Shown here piece by piece: positions 1-8,767 of a DNA stretch of 64,000 nt. Position 1 is the first letter of the stretch. Each line of letters begins with the position of its first letter. Location of the stretch: contig CAINNJ010000057.1 of assembly GCA_903851195.1 (NCBI GenBank), positions 1 to 64,000 on the forward strand, read 5' to 3'. The stretch is from an uncultured Acidobacteriia bacterium. Lineage in GTDB: Bacteria > Acidobacteriota > Terriglobia > Bryobacterales > Bryobacteraceae. The position numbers were made by a program, and so were the translations under genes. The notes under the pieces are model-generated. The model did not search any database. It was not told the DNA's origin and saw nothing but the letters and a program-made list of their open reading frames with translations.

Positions 1-330
1 CTCCCGAATTCCGAGCCCCTTCCGATACGCACCCAGCGCCCCCGCCCCGTCTCCCTGCGCCACCAGCACGTCCCCAATCCTGTCGTAGCTGACCGAAAGG
101 TCGCGCTGCCACTCCGTGTTCGCCGGATCCCGCGCCGCCAGTTCCTCCCGAATTCCGAGCCCCTTCCGATACGCACCCAGCGCCCCCGCCCCGTCTCCCT
201 GCGCCACCAGCACGTCCCCAATCTTGAGAAAGCTGACCGAAAGATCGCGCTGCCACCCCGTGTTCGCCGGATCCCGCGCCGCCAGTTCCTCCCGAATTCC
301 GAGCCCCTTGCCATAGGCCTCCTTGGCAGA
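1..330. repeat. Near-identical 144-bp tandem repeats inside the TIR-TPR gene
   Basis: The motif beginning with ctcccgaattccgagcccct recurs at 1, 145 and 289, a period of exactly 144 bp (48 codons). Units one and two are almost identical at the DNA level; the third diverges after about 20 bp. The array continues past the left edge, so copy number is unknown. Near-identity of DNA, not only of protein, suggests recent unit duplication or gene conversion. It is also a place where assemblies may collapse copies. Confidence 0.85.
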
Positions 331-1368
331 GCCAAGGTCCCCGGCACTTTGAAAGACATCGCCCAAGCCATTCCGCGCGGCCACCTCGCCCCAGAGATTG
401 CCCTGCGCAACCGCGATCTCCAGCGACCGCCGGAACGCCGCCTCCGCCCCCCTCACGTCCCCGAACGAAAGCAGCGCACGTCCCAGCATCCGCGCCGTCT
501 CGGCATGTTCCGGCTCCGCCTCCAGCGCCTTCCGGTAAAACGACACCGCCTTCCCGACATCCCGCAGCAGCGCCAGATTCGCCACGTTCCGAGCCGCCTC
601 CGCGCTCCTCCCGCGCGCCTCGGCCATCACCCCCGCCTGCGCCCCGTATTCCCGCTCAAAAGCGTCTTCCGCCGCCCGCGAGTCCCCCCGCGCCAGCGCC
701 GCAAACGCCTCCGCCAGACCCGCCCGCTCCCCGACCGCAGCCTCGGCCAGCTTGCCCGTCAACTCCTCGACAGTCCGGCGCAGCCCCTCGATCTGACCCG
801 CCTGCAAATGCCTCACCTGTTCGAGTTCGGAGATTCTCCCTGCGTCCCGCAGCAGCGTATCGAGATCCGGCATCGCAACCAGCTTCGCCTCCGCGCCAAT
901 CTCCGCGATCAGCCGGCGCGTGTCATCCTCCCACCCATCCTCGGTGACGCGGCGCGCATTCCAGACCTCAAACAAAGGCCGCAACACCGCCGGCAGTCCC
1001 GCACTGTCCGGCACCCCGGCGCCTTCCACCAAAGTCGGCGCGACCGTCATCTCCCCACAAGCCAGTGCCTTCACCAGTTCGTGGCGGACCATGTCGCCGT
1101 CATCCTCGTGAAGCCGGCGCAGATTCTCCGCGTCAGCCCATCGCGGACCGATCACCGCCACGCAAACGGCACTGCGCGACAGAGCCGCCTCGATCTTGTC
1201 CCGCCATTTCCCCACCCCGATGCTGTGGACATCCCGGAACACGCGATTCCGCCCAAAGGCGATGCGCAGCCAGTCGTAAAGCCGCCCGCTCGCCCCCCGC
1301 GCATCGTCACGGCGATAGCTGATGAAGACGTGATCGCGAACCGCCGCAATACCCGGAGCGGCGCTCAT
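1..1368 (-). CDS. TIR-domain protein with tetratricopeptide repeats (C-terminus beyond left edge)
   Basis: An open frame of 456 codons without a stop runs from an ATG at 1368 to the window edge. Residues 1-140 resemble a TIR_2 domain: the start reads HVFISYRRDD, followed by RLYDWL and a VFRDV strand. A linker rich in Leu/Glu follows, and then TPR-like helices from about residue 250. The last part is made of nearly identical 48-residue units (period 144 bp at plus-strand positions 1, 145 and 289) with the pattern GDVLVAQGD, GALGAYRKGL, IREELAARDP, WQRDLSV. TIR domains in bacteria are protein-interaction modules or NAD-consuming enzymes. Pairing with TPRs is common in signalling and in defence-like proteins of acidobacteria and cyanobacteria. 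Whether this one is an enzyme cannot be decided here. A GAGGG-type ribosome site lies just upstream of the start. Domain assignment is fairly sure, role unknown. Confidence 0.85.
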   Translation of the reverse strand, partial: MSAAPGIAAVRDHVFISYRRDDARGASGRLYDWLRIAFGRNRVFRDVHSIGVGKWRDKIEAALSRSAVCVAVIGPRWADAENLRRLHEDDGDMVRHELVKALACGEMTVAPTLVEGAGVPDSAGLPAVLRPLFEVWNARRVTEDGWEDDTRRLIAEIGAEAKLVAMPDLDTLLRDAGRISELEQVRHLQAGQIEGLRRTVEELTGKLAEAAVGERAGLAEAFAALARGDSRAAEDAFEREYGAQAGVMAEARGRSAEAARNVANLALLRDVGKAVSFYRKALEAEPEHAETARMLGRALLSFGDVRGAEAAFRRSLEIAVAQGNLWGEVAARNGLGDVFQSAGDLGSAKEAYGKGLGIREELAARDPANTGWQRDLSVSFLKIGDVLVAQGDGAGALGAYRKGLGIREELAARDPANTEWQRDLSVSYDRIGDVLVAQGDGAGALGAYRKGLGIRE

Positions 1369-1457
1369 CGACCACCCTCATCCGCACCCGCAAAAGCCCG
1401 CCAGCGACTCAACGAAACCGTGATCACGCAAACATAGTAGTACGTTCCGTCACATCG

Positions 1458-1604
1458 TTACAGGTCGCCCGACTCCCACTCTGCAAGCTCACTCTCCGAC
1501 ATCGGCTCAAAGAACGCGTCCGTCAGTTCGAACTCGCCCTTAGAAATCCCCAACTCCCGCTTCTTCGGCACATCGCTCGCGTCATCCTCATTCGTGGTCA
1601 CCAT
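1458..1604 (-). CDS. Small acidic protein, 48 residues, unknown function
   Basis: The ATG at 1604 has an AGGAGG ribosome site nine bases upstream, so this start is preferred over the longer frame from 1682. The product is strongly acidic (for example NEDD near the N-terminus and a C-terminus ending SELAEWESGDL), with no signal peptide, no cysteine and no recognisable domain. It lies 89 bp upstream of the TIR-TPR gene on the same strand and could be co-transcribed with it. I do not recognise the family. Possible roles are a partner or inhibitor of the TIR protein, but that is only a guess from position. Confidence 0.6.
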   Translation of the reverse strand: MVTTNEDDASDVPKKRELGISKGEFELTDAFFEPMSESELAEWESGDL

Positions 1605-1773
1605 AATCCAAACTCCTCCTGTTCCAGCGTAACGCCCCGAAGAAACCTCAGTAACCACCCAGCCAAAAAATCTTAACCCCAATCCCCCCAGCCAATTACC
1701 TCACCAACCACCCCCCACCCCCAACGCATTCCCGCCCGCCTCCATGCTACTTCTTCCACCGAGGAGCCCCAAA

Positions 1774-2478
1774 ATGCCCGCCACCCAAAAACAACTCGAC
1801 GCCAACCGCCGCAACGCCCAAAAATCCACTGGCCCCAAAACCCCGGAAGGAAAGGCCCGAGCCTCTCTCAACGCCTGGCGCCACGGCCTCACCGGCCAGG
1901 TCGCCACTCTGCCCGAAGAAGACCGCGACGCCTTCCAGAAATTCACCCGCGAAATCCGCCTCGCCTACCACCCCGAAGGCGCCCTCGAAACGCAAATCGC
2001 CCAGGCCATCGCCGAAGACGAATGGCGTCTCAGCCGCGCCCGCGCCATCGAAAACAACGTCCTCGCCCTCGGCCACTCCACCCCGGACGCCGACGTCATC
2101 GCCGAAAACACCCAGATCCACGCCGCCTTTACCCAGGCCCGCACCTTCTGGCGCAACCCCGAAAAATTCGCCCTCCTCTCCATCTACGAACAGCGCATCT
2201 CCCGCACCATACAGCGCAACGAAGCCCGCCTTTACGCCCTCCAGGCCGAACGCAAAGCCGCCCTCGAACAGGCCCTCGAAGAAGCCCGCCTCCTCGCCGA
2301 ACTCGCCGAATCCCAATCCGAACCCCACGAAAACACCCTCCCCAGTGGCTTCGCTTTTTCACTCCCCGACTTCCTCCAAAAACTCGACCGCCACCGCCGC
2401 CTCCACCGCGCCCGAAACCCCGAACCACCCCTCAAATCCCGCGGCCAGGCCGCTCCCCTGCTCCAACGCGCTGCCTGA
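1774..2478 (+). CDS. Conserved acidobacterial/planctomycete protein of unknown function
   Basis: A protein of 234 residues if started at the ATG at 1774, which has GAGGAG eight bases upstream; the frame opens earlier at 1744 without a ribosome site. Its N-terminus reads [18 protein letters not shown] followed by [10 protein letters not shown]. This motif is recurrent in a multi-copy uncharacterised family of acidobacteria and planctomycetes. The middle is long amphipathic helix rich in Ala, Glu and Arg (residues 60-190); the C-terminus is basic and proline-rich. No signal peptide or catalytic motif is visible. It stands alone upstream of the iorAB genes on the same strand. Codons end mostly in C, as in iorAB. 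Confidence 0.75.
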   Translation: MPATQKQLDANRRNAQKSTGPKTPEGKARASLNAWRHGLTGQVATLPEEDRDAFQKFTREIRLAYHPEGALETQIAQAIAEDEWRLSRARAIENNVLALGHSTPDADVIAENTQIHAAFTQARTFWRNPEKFALLSIYEQRISRTIQRNEARLYALQAERKAALEQALEEARLLAELAESQSEPHENTLPSGFAFSLPDFLQKLDRHRRLHRARNPEPPLKSRGQAAPLLQRAA

Positions 2479-2596
2479 CGCCCCAACCCCGGGAGACAGA
2501 TATACTAGGTCCGGCCCCCCAAAAGCCAAAACTATCCCGACCACCCCCGATTCGCCGCGTGCGTTTCGATATATATTTGTTAACGGAGCGAAACTG

Positions 2597-3094
2597 ATGG
2601 CCTTCAAACTGAACGTGAATGGGCAAACCCGCACGGTCGACGTACCGGGTGACATGCCCCTCCTGTGGGTCCTGCGCGATGTCCTCGACCTCAAAGGCAC
2701 TAAATACGGATGCGGCGTCGGCCAGTGTGCCGCCTGCACCGTCCACCTCAACGGCAAAGCGATCTACGCCTGCCTCACCCCTGTGTCCTCCGTCGGCACA
2801 CAGGCCGTCACCACCCTCGAAGGACTCTCCGCCGACGGCACCCACCCCGTCCAGATCGCCTGGCAGGACATCGACGTGCCCCAGTGCGGTTACTGCCAGG
2901 CCGGCCAGATGATGTCCGCCGCCGCCCTGCTCGCCAAAACCCCCAAACCCACCGACAAAGATATCGACGCCGCCATGAACCGCAACCTCTGCCGCTGCGG
3001 CACCTATGTCCGCATCCGCAAAGCCGTCCACAAAGCGGCCGAGCTCACCACCAGCGCCTCTGCCCGCACCGTGCAGACCGCCAGCAAAGAATAG
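2597..3094 (+). CDS. iorA: Isoquinoline 1-oxidoreductase-type small subunit, two [2Fe-2S] clusters
   Basis: A protein of 165 residues, of usual length for the CoxS/IorA iron-sulphur subunits of the xanthine-oxidase superfamily. The plant-type [2Fe-2S] site uses Cys39, Cys44, Cys47 and Cys59 (motif CGVGQCAAC). The second, alpha-helical [2Fe-2S] site uses Cys97, Cys100, Cys132 and Cys134 (QCGYCQAGQ and LCRCGTY). The subunit passes electrons from the molybdenum centre of the partner encoded 24 bp downstream to an outside acceptor. The ATG at 2597 is chosen because the ferredoxin fold starts there and a GGAG lies nine bases upstream; the frame is open further upstream without homology. An A/T-rich stretch at 2570-2581 may hold the promoter. 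The natural substrate, an aldehyde or N-heterocycle, is not predictable. Confidence 0.92.
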   Translation: MAFKLNVNGQTRTVDVPGDMPLLWVLRDVLDLKGTKYGCGVGQCAACTVHLNGKAIYACLTPVSSVGTQAVTTLEGLSADGTHPVQIAWQDIDVPQCGYCQAGQMMSAAALLAKTPKPTDKDIDAAMNRNLCRCGTYVRIRKAVHKAAELTTSASARTVQTASKE

Positions 3095-3118
3095 CCCCAG
3101 GGAAAAGGAGACGCACCC

Positions 3119-5365
3119 ATGAAAACTCAACTCAATCGCCGTTCTTTCCTCAAGGTCAGCGCAGCCGCCGGTGGCGGAGTCCTCCTCAGCTTTGAGGCCC
3201 CCGAACTCCTCGCCCAGGGCCGCGGCGGAGCCCCTGCCCCGCCCCCCCAGGTCAGCGCCTTCATCACCGTAGCGCCCAATAACATCGTCACCATCGTTTC
3301 CAAGAACCCCGAAGTCGGCCAGGGCGTCCGCAACATGCTCCCCATGATGATTGCCGACGAACTCGACGTCGACTGGAAGAACGTCCGCCTCGAACAGGCC
3401 GATTTCGACGACACCAAATACGTCGGCCAGTCCGCCGGCGGCAGCACCGCGACGCCCAACAACTGGAATCCCATGCGCCAGGTCGGCGCCGCCGGCCGCG
3501 CCATGTTCGTCTCCGCCGCCGCCAAATCGTGGAACGTCCCCGCCTCGGAACTCACCACCAGCTCCGGCAAAGTCCTCCACGCGTCTTCGAACAAGAGCAT
3601 CACCTATGGCGAACTCGCCCCGAAACTCGTGGGCATGCCGACCCCGGACTTCTCCACCCTCAAACTCAAAGATCCGTCCGAATACAAGATCATCGGCACC
3701 TCCCACCAGGCCTATGATCTCCACCAGATCGTCCTCGGCAAGCCGATCTTCGGCATCGACGTCACCACGCCCGGCATGCTCTACGCCGTCTTCGAAAAGT
3801 GCGGCGTCTTCGGCGGCAAAGTCGTCTCCAGCAACATCGAAGACATCAAAAAGATGCCCGGCATCAAGCAGGCGTTCGTCATCGAACGCCCGCCCGTCAC
3901 CGACCCCGTCATCCCCCGCGATCCCGGCCTCGAAAACGGCATCGCCATCCTCGGCGAAACCTGGTGGCATGCCCAGTCCGCGCGCAAAAAGCTCGTCGTG
4001 AAGTGGGAGGAAGGTCCCCGCGCCACCGACTCCAGCACCGCCCACGCCGCCAAAGCCGCCGAGATGATCGCCGGCACACCCCAGCGCTCCCTCCGTAACG
4101 ATGGCGATGCCGAAGGCGCCCTCAAGAGCGCCGCGAAGGTTGTCGAAGCGACCTACTCCTATCCGCACATCGCCCACGCCCCGCTCGAACCCCAGAACTG
4201 CACCGCTATCTTCAAAGACGGCAAAGTCGAGCTCTGGACCAACAGCCAGACCCCCGGCGGCGGCCGTCAGCTCGTTGCCGACACCCTCGGCATCACCACG
4301 AAGGACGTGAAGGTGCACATGGTCCGCGGCGGCGGCGGCTTCGGCCGGCGGCTCACCAACGACTATATGGTGGAAGCGGCCTACATCGCCAAACAGGCCG
4401 GCGTCCCCGTGAAGCTCCTCTGGAGCCGCGAAGACGACATGACCCACGATTACTACCGTCCCGGCGGCTGGCAGCACCTCCAGGCCGGCGTCGACGCCAA
4501 CGGCAAAATCGTTGCCTGGAAGAACCACTTCGTCAGCTTCGGAGTCGGCGATACCTTCGCTCAGTCCGCCGCCATGGGACCGACGGAATTCCCCCAGCGC
4601 TTCGTCCCCAACTACTCCCTGCAGGCCTCCGTCCAGCCCTTGGGCATCCGGACCGGCGCCCTCCGCGCCCCCTCCAGCAACGCGTTCGCCTTCGTCATCC
4701 AGTCCTTCATCGATGAACTCGCGCACGCCGCCGGCAAAGACCCCGTGGCCTTCCGCCTCGAACTGCTAGATTCCGCCATCCCCCAGCCCGCGCCTCCCGC
4801 CGGCGGTGGTGGACGGGGCGGCTTCGCGCCTCCCGGACTCAACCCCGACCGCATGAAGAGCGTCGTCAAACTCGTCGCCGAACGCTCCGGCTGGGGCAAA
4901 ACCACTCTTCCGAAGGGCTCGGCCCTCGGCATCGGCTTCCACTTCAGCCACCAGGGCTACTTCGCCGAAGTCGCGCAGGTGAAGGTGGACGCCGCCAACA
5001 AGGTCCGCATTGAGAAGGTCTGGGTCGTCGGCGACGTCGGCAGCCAGATCATCAACCCCAGCGGCGCCGAGAACCTCTCCCAGGGCGCCGTGGTCGACGG
5101 CATCTCCGAAATGTTCTCCCAGGAGATCACGGTCGAAAAGGGCCGCGTCGTCCAGACCAACTACGACAAACACGGCATGGTCCGGCTGGCCCAAACGCCG
5201 CCCGAGATCGACATCCACTACCTGAAGTCCACGTTCTCCCCGACCGGCATCGGCGAACCGGCTCTCCCGCCGATCCTGCCCGCCGTCGCCAACGCCATCT
5301 TCAGCGCCACCGGCAAACGCGTCCGCTCGCTGCCGTTCTCCAAGTCCGGCTTCACGCTCGCGTAA
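3119..5365 (+). CDS. iorB: Isoquinoline 1-oxidoreductase-type large subunit, molybdopterin-binding, Tat-exported
   Basis: A protein of 748 residues with a twin-arginine signal (NRRSFLKV at the N-terminus, then an Ala/Gly-rich stretch, cleavage near ELLAQG). This matches periplasmic IorB-type subunits, which bind molybdenum cytosine dinucleotide. Visible family signatures are NPEVGQGV near residue 60, a Gly-rich MVRGGGGFGRR near residue 405 in the cofactor-binding region, and IDELAHAAGKDP further on. It follows the iron-sulphur subunit by 24 bp, with a GGAAAAGGAG ribosome site. Together they form a molybdenum hydroxylase that hydroxylates an aldehyde or aromatic N-heterocycle with water as oxygen donor. 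No separate FAD subunit is encoded nearby, which is normal for the Ior type; electrons probably go to a cytochrome. Confidence 0.93.
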   Translation: MKTQLNRRSFLKVSAAAGGGVLLSFEAPELLAQGRGGAPAPPPQVSAFITVAPNNIVTIVSKNPEVGQGVRNMLPMMIADELDVDWKNVRLEQADFDDTKYVGQSAGGSTATPNNWNPMRQVGAAGRAMFVSAAAKSWNVPASELTTSSGKVLHASSNKSITYGELAPKLVGMPTPDFSTLKLKDPSEYKIIGTSHQAYDLHQIVLGKPIFGIDVTTPGMLYAVFEKCGVFGGKVVSSNIEDIKKMPGIKQAFVIERPPVTDPVIPRDPGLENGIAILGETWWHAQSARKKLVVKWEEGPRATDSSTAHAAKAAEMIAGTPQRSLRNDGDAEGALKSAAKVVEATYSYPHIAHAPLEPQNCTAIFKDGKVELWTNSQTPGGGRQLVADTLGITTKDVKVHMVRGGGGFGRRLTNDYMVEAAYIAKQAGVPVKLLWSREDDMTHDYYRPGGWQHLQAGVDANGKIVAWKNHFVSFGVGDTFAQSAAMGPTEFPQRFVPNYSLQASVQPLGIRTGALRAPSSNAFAFVIQSFIDELAHAAGKDPVAFRLELLDSAIPQPAPPAGGGGRGGFAPPGLNPDRMKSVVKLVAERSGWGKTTLPKGSALGIGFHFSHQGYFAEVAQVKVDAANKVRIEKVWVVGDVGSQIINPSGAENLSQGAVVDGISEMFSQEITVEKGRVVQTNYDKHGMVRLAQTPPEIDIHYLKSTFSPTGIGEPALPPILPAVANAIFSATGKRVRSLPFSKSGFTLA

Positions 5366-6102
5366 TGCGGCTCGCAGCCGCTCTCATTCTTCTGGTCACC
5401 CACCTTCTGGTTACCCACGCGGCGTTCGCTCAGGACGAACGCCGCGTGGCGTCTCCGGATGGCAGTATCGAGTTCCACCTGTTCATCAATGGACAGCCCG
5501 AAAGCAACCTTTCGCGCCTCGCTTATCAGGTGCGCGTGAAGGGTAAGGTGTTGATCGACACCTCGTACCTCGGCCTCGATATCTACGAACAGGAGCCTCT
5601 CCTGGGCGAGACCGTCGGCCTTCTCTCGGAAGCCCGCACGCAGGGTTCCGATTACCAGTCGTTCACCGGTCGTTATATGCAGAACGGCTCCCTCGGACGC
5701 CGCCTCGATGTCGAGGTCCGCGTCTCCAACGAAGGCGTCGCCTTCCGCTACGTCATCGGCCGCGCCGCCGGCATGGAACGCGTCTTCGTCGCCGACGAAG
5801 CGACGGAGTTCGACCTCCCACACGACCCGAAGGCGGACCTGCAACTCCCCTTCGTCACCGAGCAACCCGGCGTCGGCTGGGTCGCCCTCGCGGAAGTCCC
5901 GCTGCCGGGCTTCCCTGTAATGCACTTAGTGCGGGATGAGAAGATCCTGCTCACGCGTCTGGCCCGCCACGGGGGGTTGCCGGACATCGTACTGGACGCC
6001 AATCCGCCCGTCGTCTGTCCCTGGCGGTTGGTGCTCATCGGACCGGACCGGCAATCCGTCCTCAGCTCTTTGACATCAGCCACGCGCGCATGGCTGCGGT
6101 GA
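5365..6102 (+). CDS. Secreted protein made only of a GH97 N-terminal-like domain
   Basis: A protein of 245 residues with a signal peptide containing a short internal duplication (LLVTHLLVTH). The rest matches the beta-sandwich N-terminal domain of glycoside hydrolase family 97: VASPDGSIEF, then VSNEGVAFRYVI, then VADEATEFDLPHD, LPFVTE, PGFPVMHLV and finally CPWRLVLIG. In full GH97 enzymes (about 650 residues) a catalytic barrel follows directly; here a stop comes 20 residues after the domain ends. Its start overlaps the iorB stop by one base (TAATG), so translation may be coupled. The last 41 bp overlap the convergent hydrolase gene. It is either a truncated GH97 gene or a stand-alone sugar-binding domain; I lean towards truncation. 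Confidence 0.7.
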   Translation: MRLAAALILLVTHLLVTHAAFAQDERRVASPDGSIEFHLFINGQPESNLSRLAYQVRVKGKVLIDTSYLGLDIYEQEPLLGETVGLLSEARTQGSDYQSFTGRYMQNGSLGRRLDVEVRVSNEGVAFRYVIGRAAGMERVFVADEATEFDLPHDPKADLQLPFVTEQPGVGWVALAEVPLPGFPVMHLVRDEKILLTRLARHGGLPDIVLDANPPVVCPWRLVLIGPDRQSVLSSLTSATRAWLR

Positions 6103-6766
6103 CCGCTTCCGGGCGCTCCATCGTCGCCATGTGCCCGCACTCCGGAATCACCGCCAGCGTGCTCCCCGGAATGGCCTCGGACATCGCCCGATGCACCGCC
6201 GGCGGACTCCACCCGTCCTGCTCCCCCGTCAGCAGCAGCGCCGGACACCGCACGCCGGCGACCACGTCCCGGGCGTCCGGACGGTTCAGCAGCGCCGTGA
6301 TCTGCGCTTCCTGAATGGCCGGACTCTTGCGCTCGAACATGCGCAGGATGGTCTCGACTAGTTCCGCGTCGTCCATCCGCCCCGGCTGCAGCATCGGAGG
6401 CAGCCACTGCATTCCCATCGCGCGCATGCCGTCGCGCCGCGCGATCTCAAGCAACGCATACCGGCCCTTCTCTTCCCCCGGAACCCGCGGCGTACAGGCC
6501 GTATCGAAGAGCGCGAGATGCGACACCCGCTCCGGCGCCGTCCGGTAGACTTCGAGCGCCACTCGCCCGCCCATCGAGTGCCCGGCCAGCGCGAACCGCT
6601 CCGGCGCGTCCCGCAGCACCAGTTCCGCCATGTCGCGGATCGAGTCGAGCGCCCCGTAGTCGGCGACACGGCATTCGGCGGTGTCGCGCAGCCCGGCGAT
6701 CTGCGGTTGCCATACCGTCTCGTCGCAAAGCAGCCCGGGAAGGAGTACCAGTTGTAAGCGGTCCAA
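6062..6766 (-). CDS. Alpha/beta-fold hydrolase
   Basis: A protein of 234 residues with the classic hydrolase plan. An oxyanion-type HG-like loop is replaced by LPGLLCDE near the N-terminus, the nucleophile elbow reads GHSMGG, an Asp-containing turn reads GEQDGWSP, and a late His reads ECGHMATMERP. These give a Ser-Asp-His triad. The family includes esterases, lactonases and MhpC-like C-C hydrolases, and the substrate cannot be told. The best start is a TTG at 6766, ten bases after the stop of the hybrid kinase, so it is probably the last gene of that run and translationally coupled. Its 3' end overlaps the convergent GH97-like gene by 41 bp, in opposite orientation. Confidence 0.85.
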   Translation of the reverse strand: MDRLQLVLLPGLLCDETVWQPQIAGLRDTAECRVADYGALDSIRDMAELVLRDAPERFALAGHSMGGRVALEVYRTAPERVSHLALFDTACTPRVPGEEKGRYALLEIARRDGMRAMGMQWLPPMLQPGRMDDAELVETILRMFERKSPAIQEAQITALLNRPDARDVVAGVRCPALLLTGEQDGWSPPAVHRAMSEAIPGSTLAVIPECGHMATMERPEAVTAAMRAWLMSKS

Positions 6767-6775
6767 GCTGTTAGA

Positions 6776-8698
6776 TTACCTGACCGGCAGCGAGTCCAGC
6801 ACCGCCTTGACGCGGTTCGCGAGGTGCGCGGAGGTGAACGGCTTCGACACCAGGCCGGCGATCTCGAACGAGTCGAGTTGCCGATACACTTCCTGCTCAC
6901 TGTAGCCGCTGCAGATGACCACCGGCACCGTGAACCCGGCGTTGCGCATGCGCGCCAGCACCTCCCGGCCGTTCATGCCGGGCATGCCCAGATCGAGCAG
7001 CACGAGCGAGATCCCGCCCGCCTGTTCCCGGAGGATGGCGAGTCCTGTCTCGCCGTCCGGCGCGCAGAGAACCCGGACCCCGGCACGCTCCAGCGTCACC
7101 CGGACGATCTCCAGGACGAGCTGCTCGTCGTCGATGATCAGCACCGTCCCGCCGATCCCCTCGCTCGCCGCCGCCGTCACGCGGCGCGAACCGGCCGTCC
7201 GCTCGGGCCCGGCCACCGCCGCCGCAAGCGGCAGGAAGACCCGGAAGGTGCTGCCCTTCCCCGGTACGCTGTCGACCGTAATGAAGCCGCCGCTGCTTCG
7301 CACGATGCCCTGGACGGCCGCCAGACCAAGGCCGCGTCCGGTGAACTTGGTGGTAAAGAAAGGATCGAAGATCCGGGCTTTGGTCTCGTCGTCCATGCCC
7401 GAGCCGTTGTCCTGAACGTCGAGTACCACGTACGAACCGGCGTCCTCGCTGCGGTAGGCGCGCACCACCACGCTGCCGCCGCGGTTCTCCGGAATCGCCT
7501 CCACGCCGTTGAAGATCAGGTTCATCACCACCTGCTGCATCTGGCCGGAATCGGTGTGCACCCGGGGCAGATCGCCCGGCAGATCCAGATGGATGTCCAC
7601 GTTCCGGGGCACGGACGCCCGGATCAGTTCACAGGTCTGCGGCACCAGCGCGGCCAGATCCACCGGCTCCACGTGGAACCGGCCTTTCCCCGCGTAAGCG
7701 AGCATCTGCCGCGTCAGATGAGCGGCTCGCTCGCTGGCCTGCATGACGCTCGTCAGCATCGCCTGCGTGGGATGCTCCGGCGGCAACACGTCCGCGACAT
7801 AACTGGCGCCGCCCAGAATCCCGACAAGGAGGTTATTGAAGTCATGCGCGATACCGCCCGCCAGCAGTCCGATGCTTTCCCACTTCTGCCGTTGCTGCAG
7901 CGCCCGCTCGGCCTCCTTCTGGTTCTCGACGTCCGTCGACGTGCCGAGCCACTTGACCAGACCGCCCTCATACTCCATGGGGACCGCGCGCGCCAGATGC
8001 CACCGATACGCCCCGTCGCTCGCGCGCCGCAGACGGTGCTCCACTTCGAACACCGTGTGCTGCGCCACGGCGAGGTCCCAGAGATCGCGGGAGCGCTCGA
8101 AGTCGTCCGGATGCAGCAGTTCCTGCCAGTTCCGGTGGGAGCCGGGCGTCAGGCCGGTGTACTCCACCCAGCGCCGGTTGACGTGCTCCAGTTTGCCGTC
8201 GTTGTCGGATGTCCACACCAGCTGCGGCATCGCTTCGAGCAGCGTGTGATAGAGCCGTTCGCGGGCCGCGAGCGCAATCTGGCCCTGTTCGAACTGCTGC
8301 TGCAACCGGTGCTTTCCAATGGCGGCGGAGATCGCGTGATCGAGAATATCGCCGACCGTCTCGCTCTTGGCGACGTAGTCGGTAGCGCCGAGTTTCATCG
8401 CCTGCACGGCGACGCGCTCGCTGGAAATCCCCGTGAGCATGACAATCGGACAGGGCAGAGTTCCGCCCTGATTGCGGGCCGCGAGCAGGAACTCGAGGCC
8501 CGTCATATCCGGCATCATGAAGTCGAGCAGAAGGCAGTCGGGATTGATCTGCCGGCAGAGTTCGAGACCCTTGCGGCCGTTCTCCGCCTCGATCAGTTCA
8601 TACTTGCGCCCGGGCGTGCTCAGGAGCGAGAGCCGATACAGTTCCCGGTCCGCGGGATTGTCTTCGACGACCAGCAGTTTTATGCGCTCAGCCTGCAC
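6776..8698 (-). CDS. Hybrid sensor histidine kinase: REC-PAS-HisKA-HATPase-REC
   Basis: A soluble protein of 640 residues. Residues 7-130 form a receiver domain with phosphoacceptor Asp59 (LLLDFMMP). Residues 150-265 form a PAS/PAC sensor (PQLVWTSDNDG, LHPDDF). The HisKA box (GGIAHDFNNLL) supplies the phosphorylated His near residue 288. An HATPase domain with DNGSGMD and GRGLGLAAVQGI follows. Residues 515-636 form a second receiver (LVLLDLGMPGMNG, conserved Lys in VSKPF). There is no membrane segment, so the signal is cytoplasmic. The GTG start at 8698 has AGAGGAG close upstream. No DNA-binding response regulator is adjacent; output may go through phosphotransfer to a distant partner. Confidence 0.93.
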   Translation of the reverse strand: MQAERIKLLVVEDNPADRELYRLSLLSTPGRKYELIEAENGRKGLELCRQINPDCLLLDFMMPDMTGLEFLLAARNQGGTLPCPIVMLTGISSERVAVQAMKLGATDYVAKSETVGDILDHAISAAIGKHRLQQQFEQGQIALAARERLYHTLLEAMPQLVWTSDNDGKLEHVNRRWVEYTGLTPGSHRNWQELLHPDDFERSRDLWDLAVAQHTVFEVEHRLRRASDGAYRWHLARAVPMEYEGGLVKWLGTSTDVENQKEAERALQQRQKWESIGLLAGGIAHDFNNLLVGILGGASYVADVLPPEHPTQAMLTSVMQASERAAHLTRQMLAYAGKGRFHVEPVDLAALVPQTCELIRASVPRNVDIHLDLPGDLPRVHTDSGQMQQVVMNLIFNGVEAIPENRGGSVVVRAYRSEDAGSYVVLDVQDNGSGMDDETKARIFDPFFTTKFTGRGLGLAAVQGIVRSSGGFITVDSVPGKGSTFRVFLPLAAAVAGPERTAGSRRVTAAASEGIGGTVLIIDDEQLVLEIVRVTLERAGVRVLCAPDGETGLAILREQAGGISLVLLDLGMPGMNGREVLARMRNAGFTVPVVICSGYSEQEVYRQLDSFEIAGLVSKPFTSAHLANRVKAVLDSLPVR

Positions 8699-8767
8699 CC
8701 ACTCCTCTTTGAAAGCGTCGCCATCGGTTTCCCTTTACCTTACTACGCAGGCATCGGGCCAGGGAGA

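Noticed and set aside
349-1437. Long plus-strand open frame of 362 codons rich in Arg and Pro
   Set aside because: It is antisense to the TIR-TPR gene; its composition is the mirror image of a GC-rich coding frame and it has no domain.
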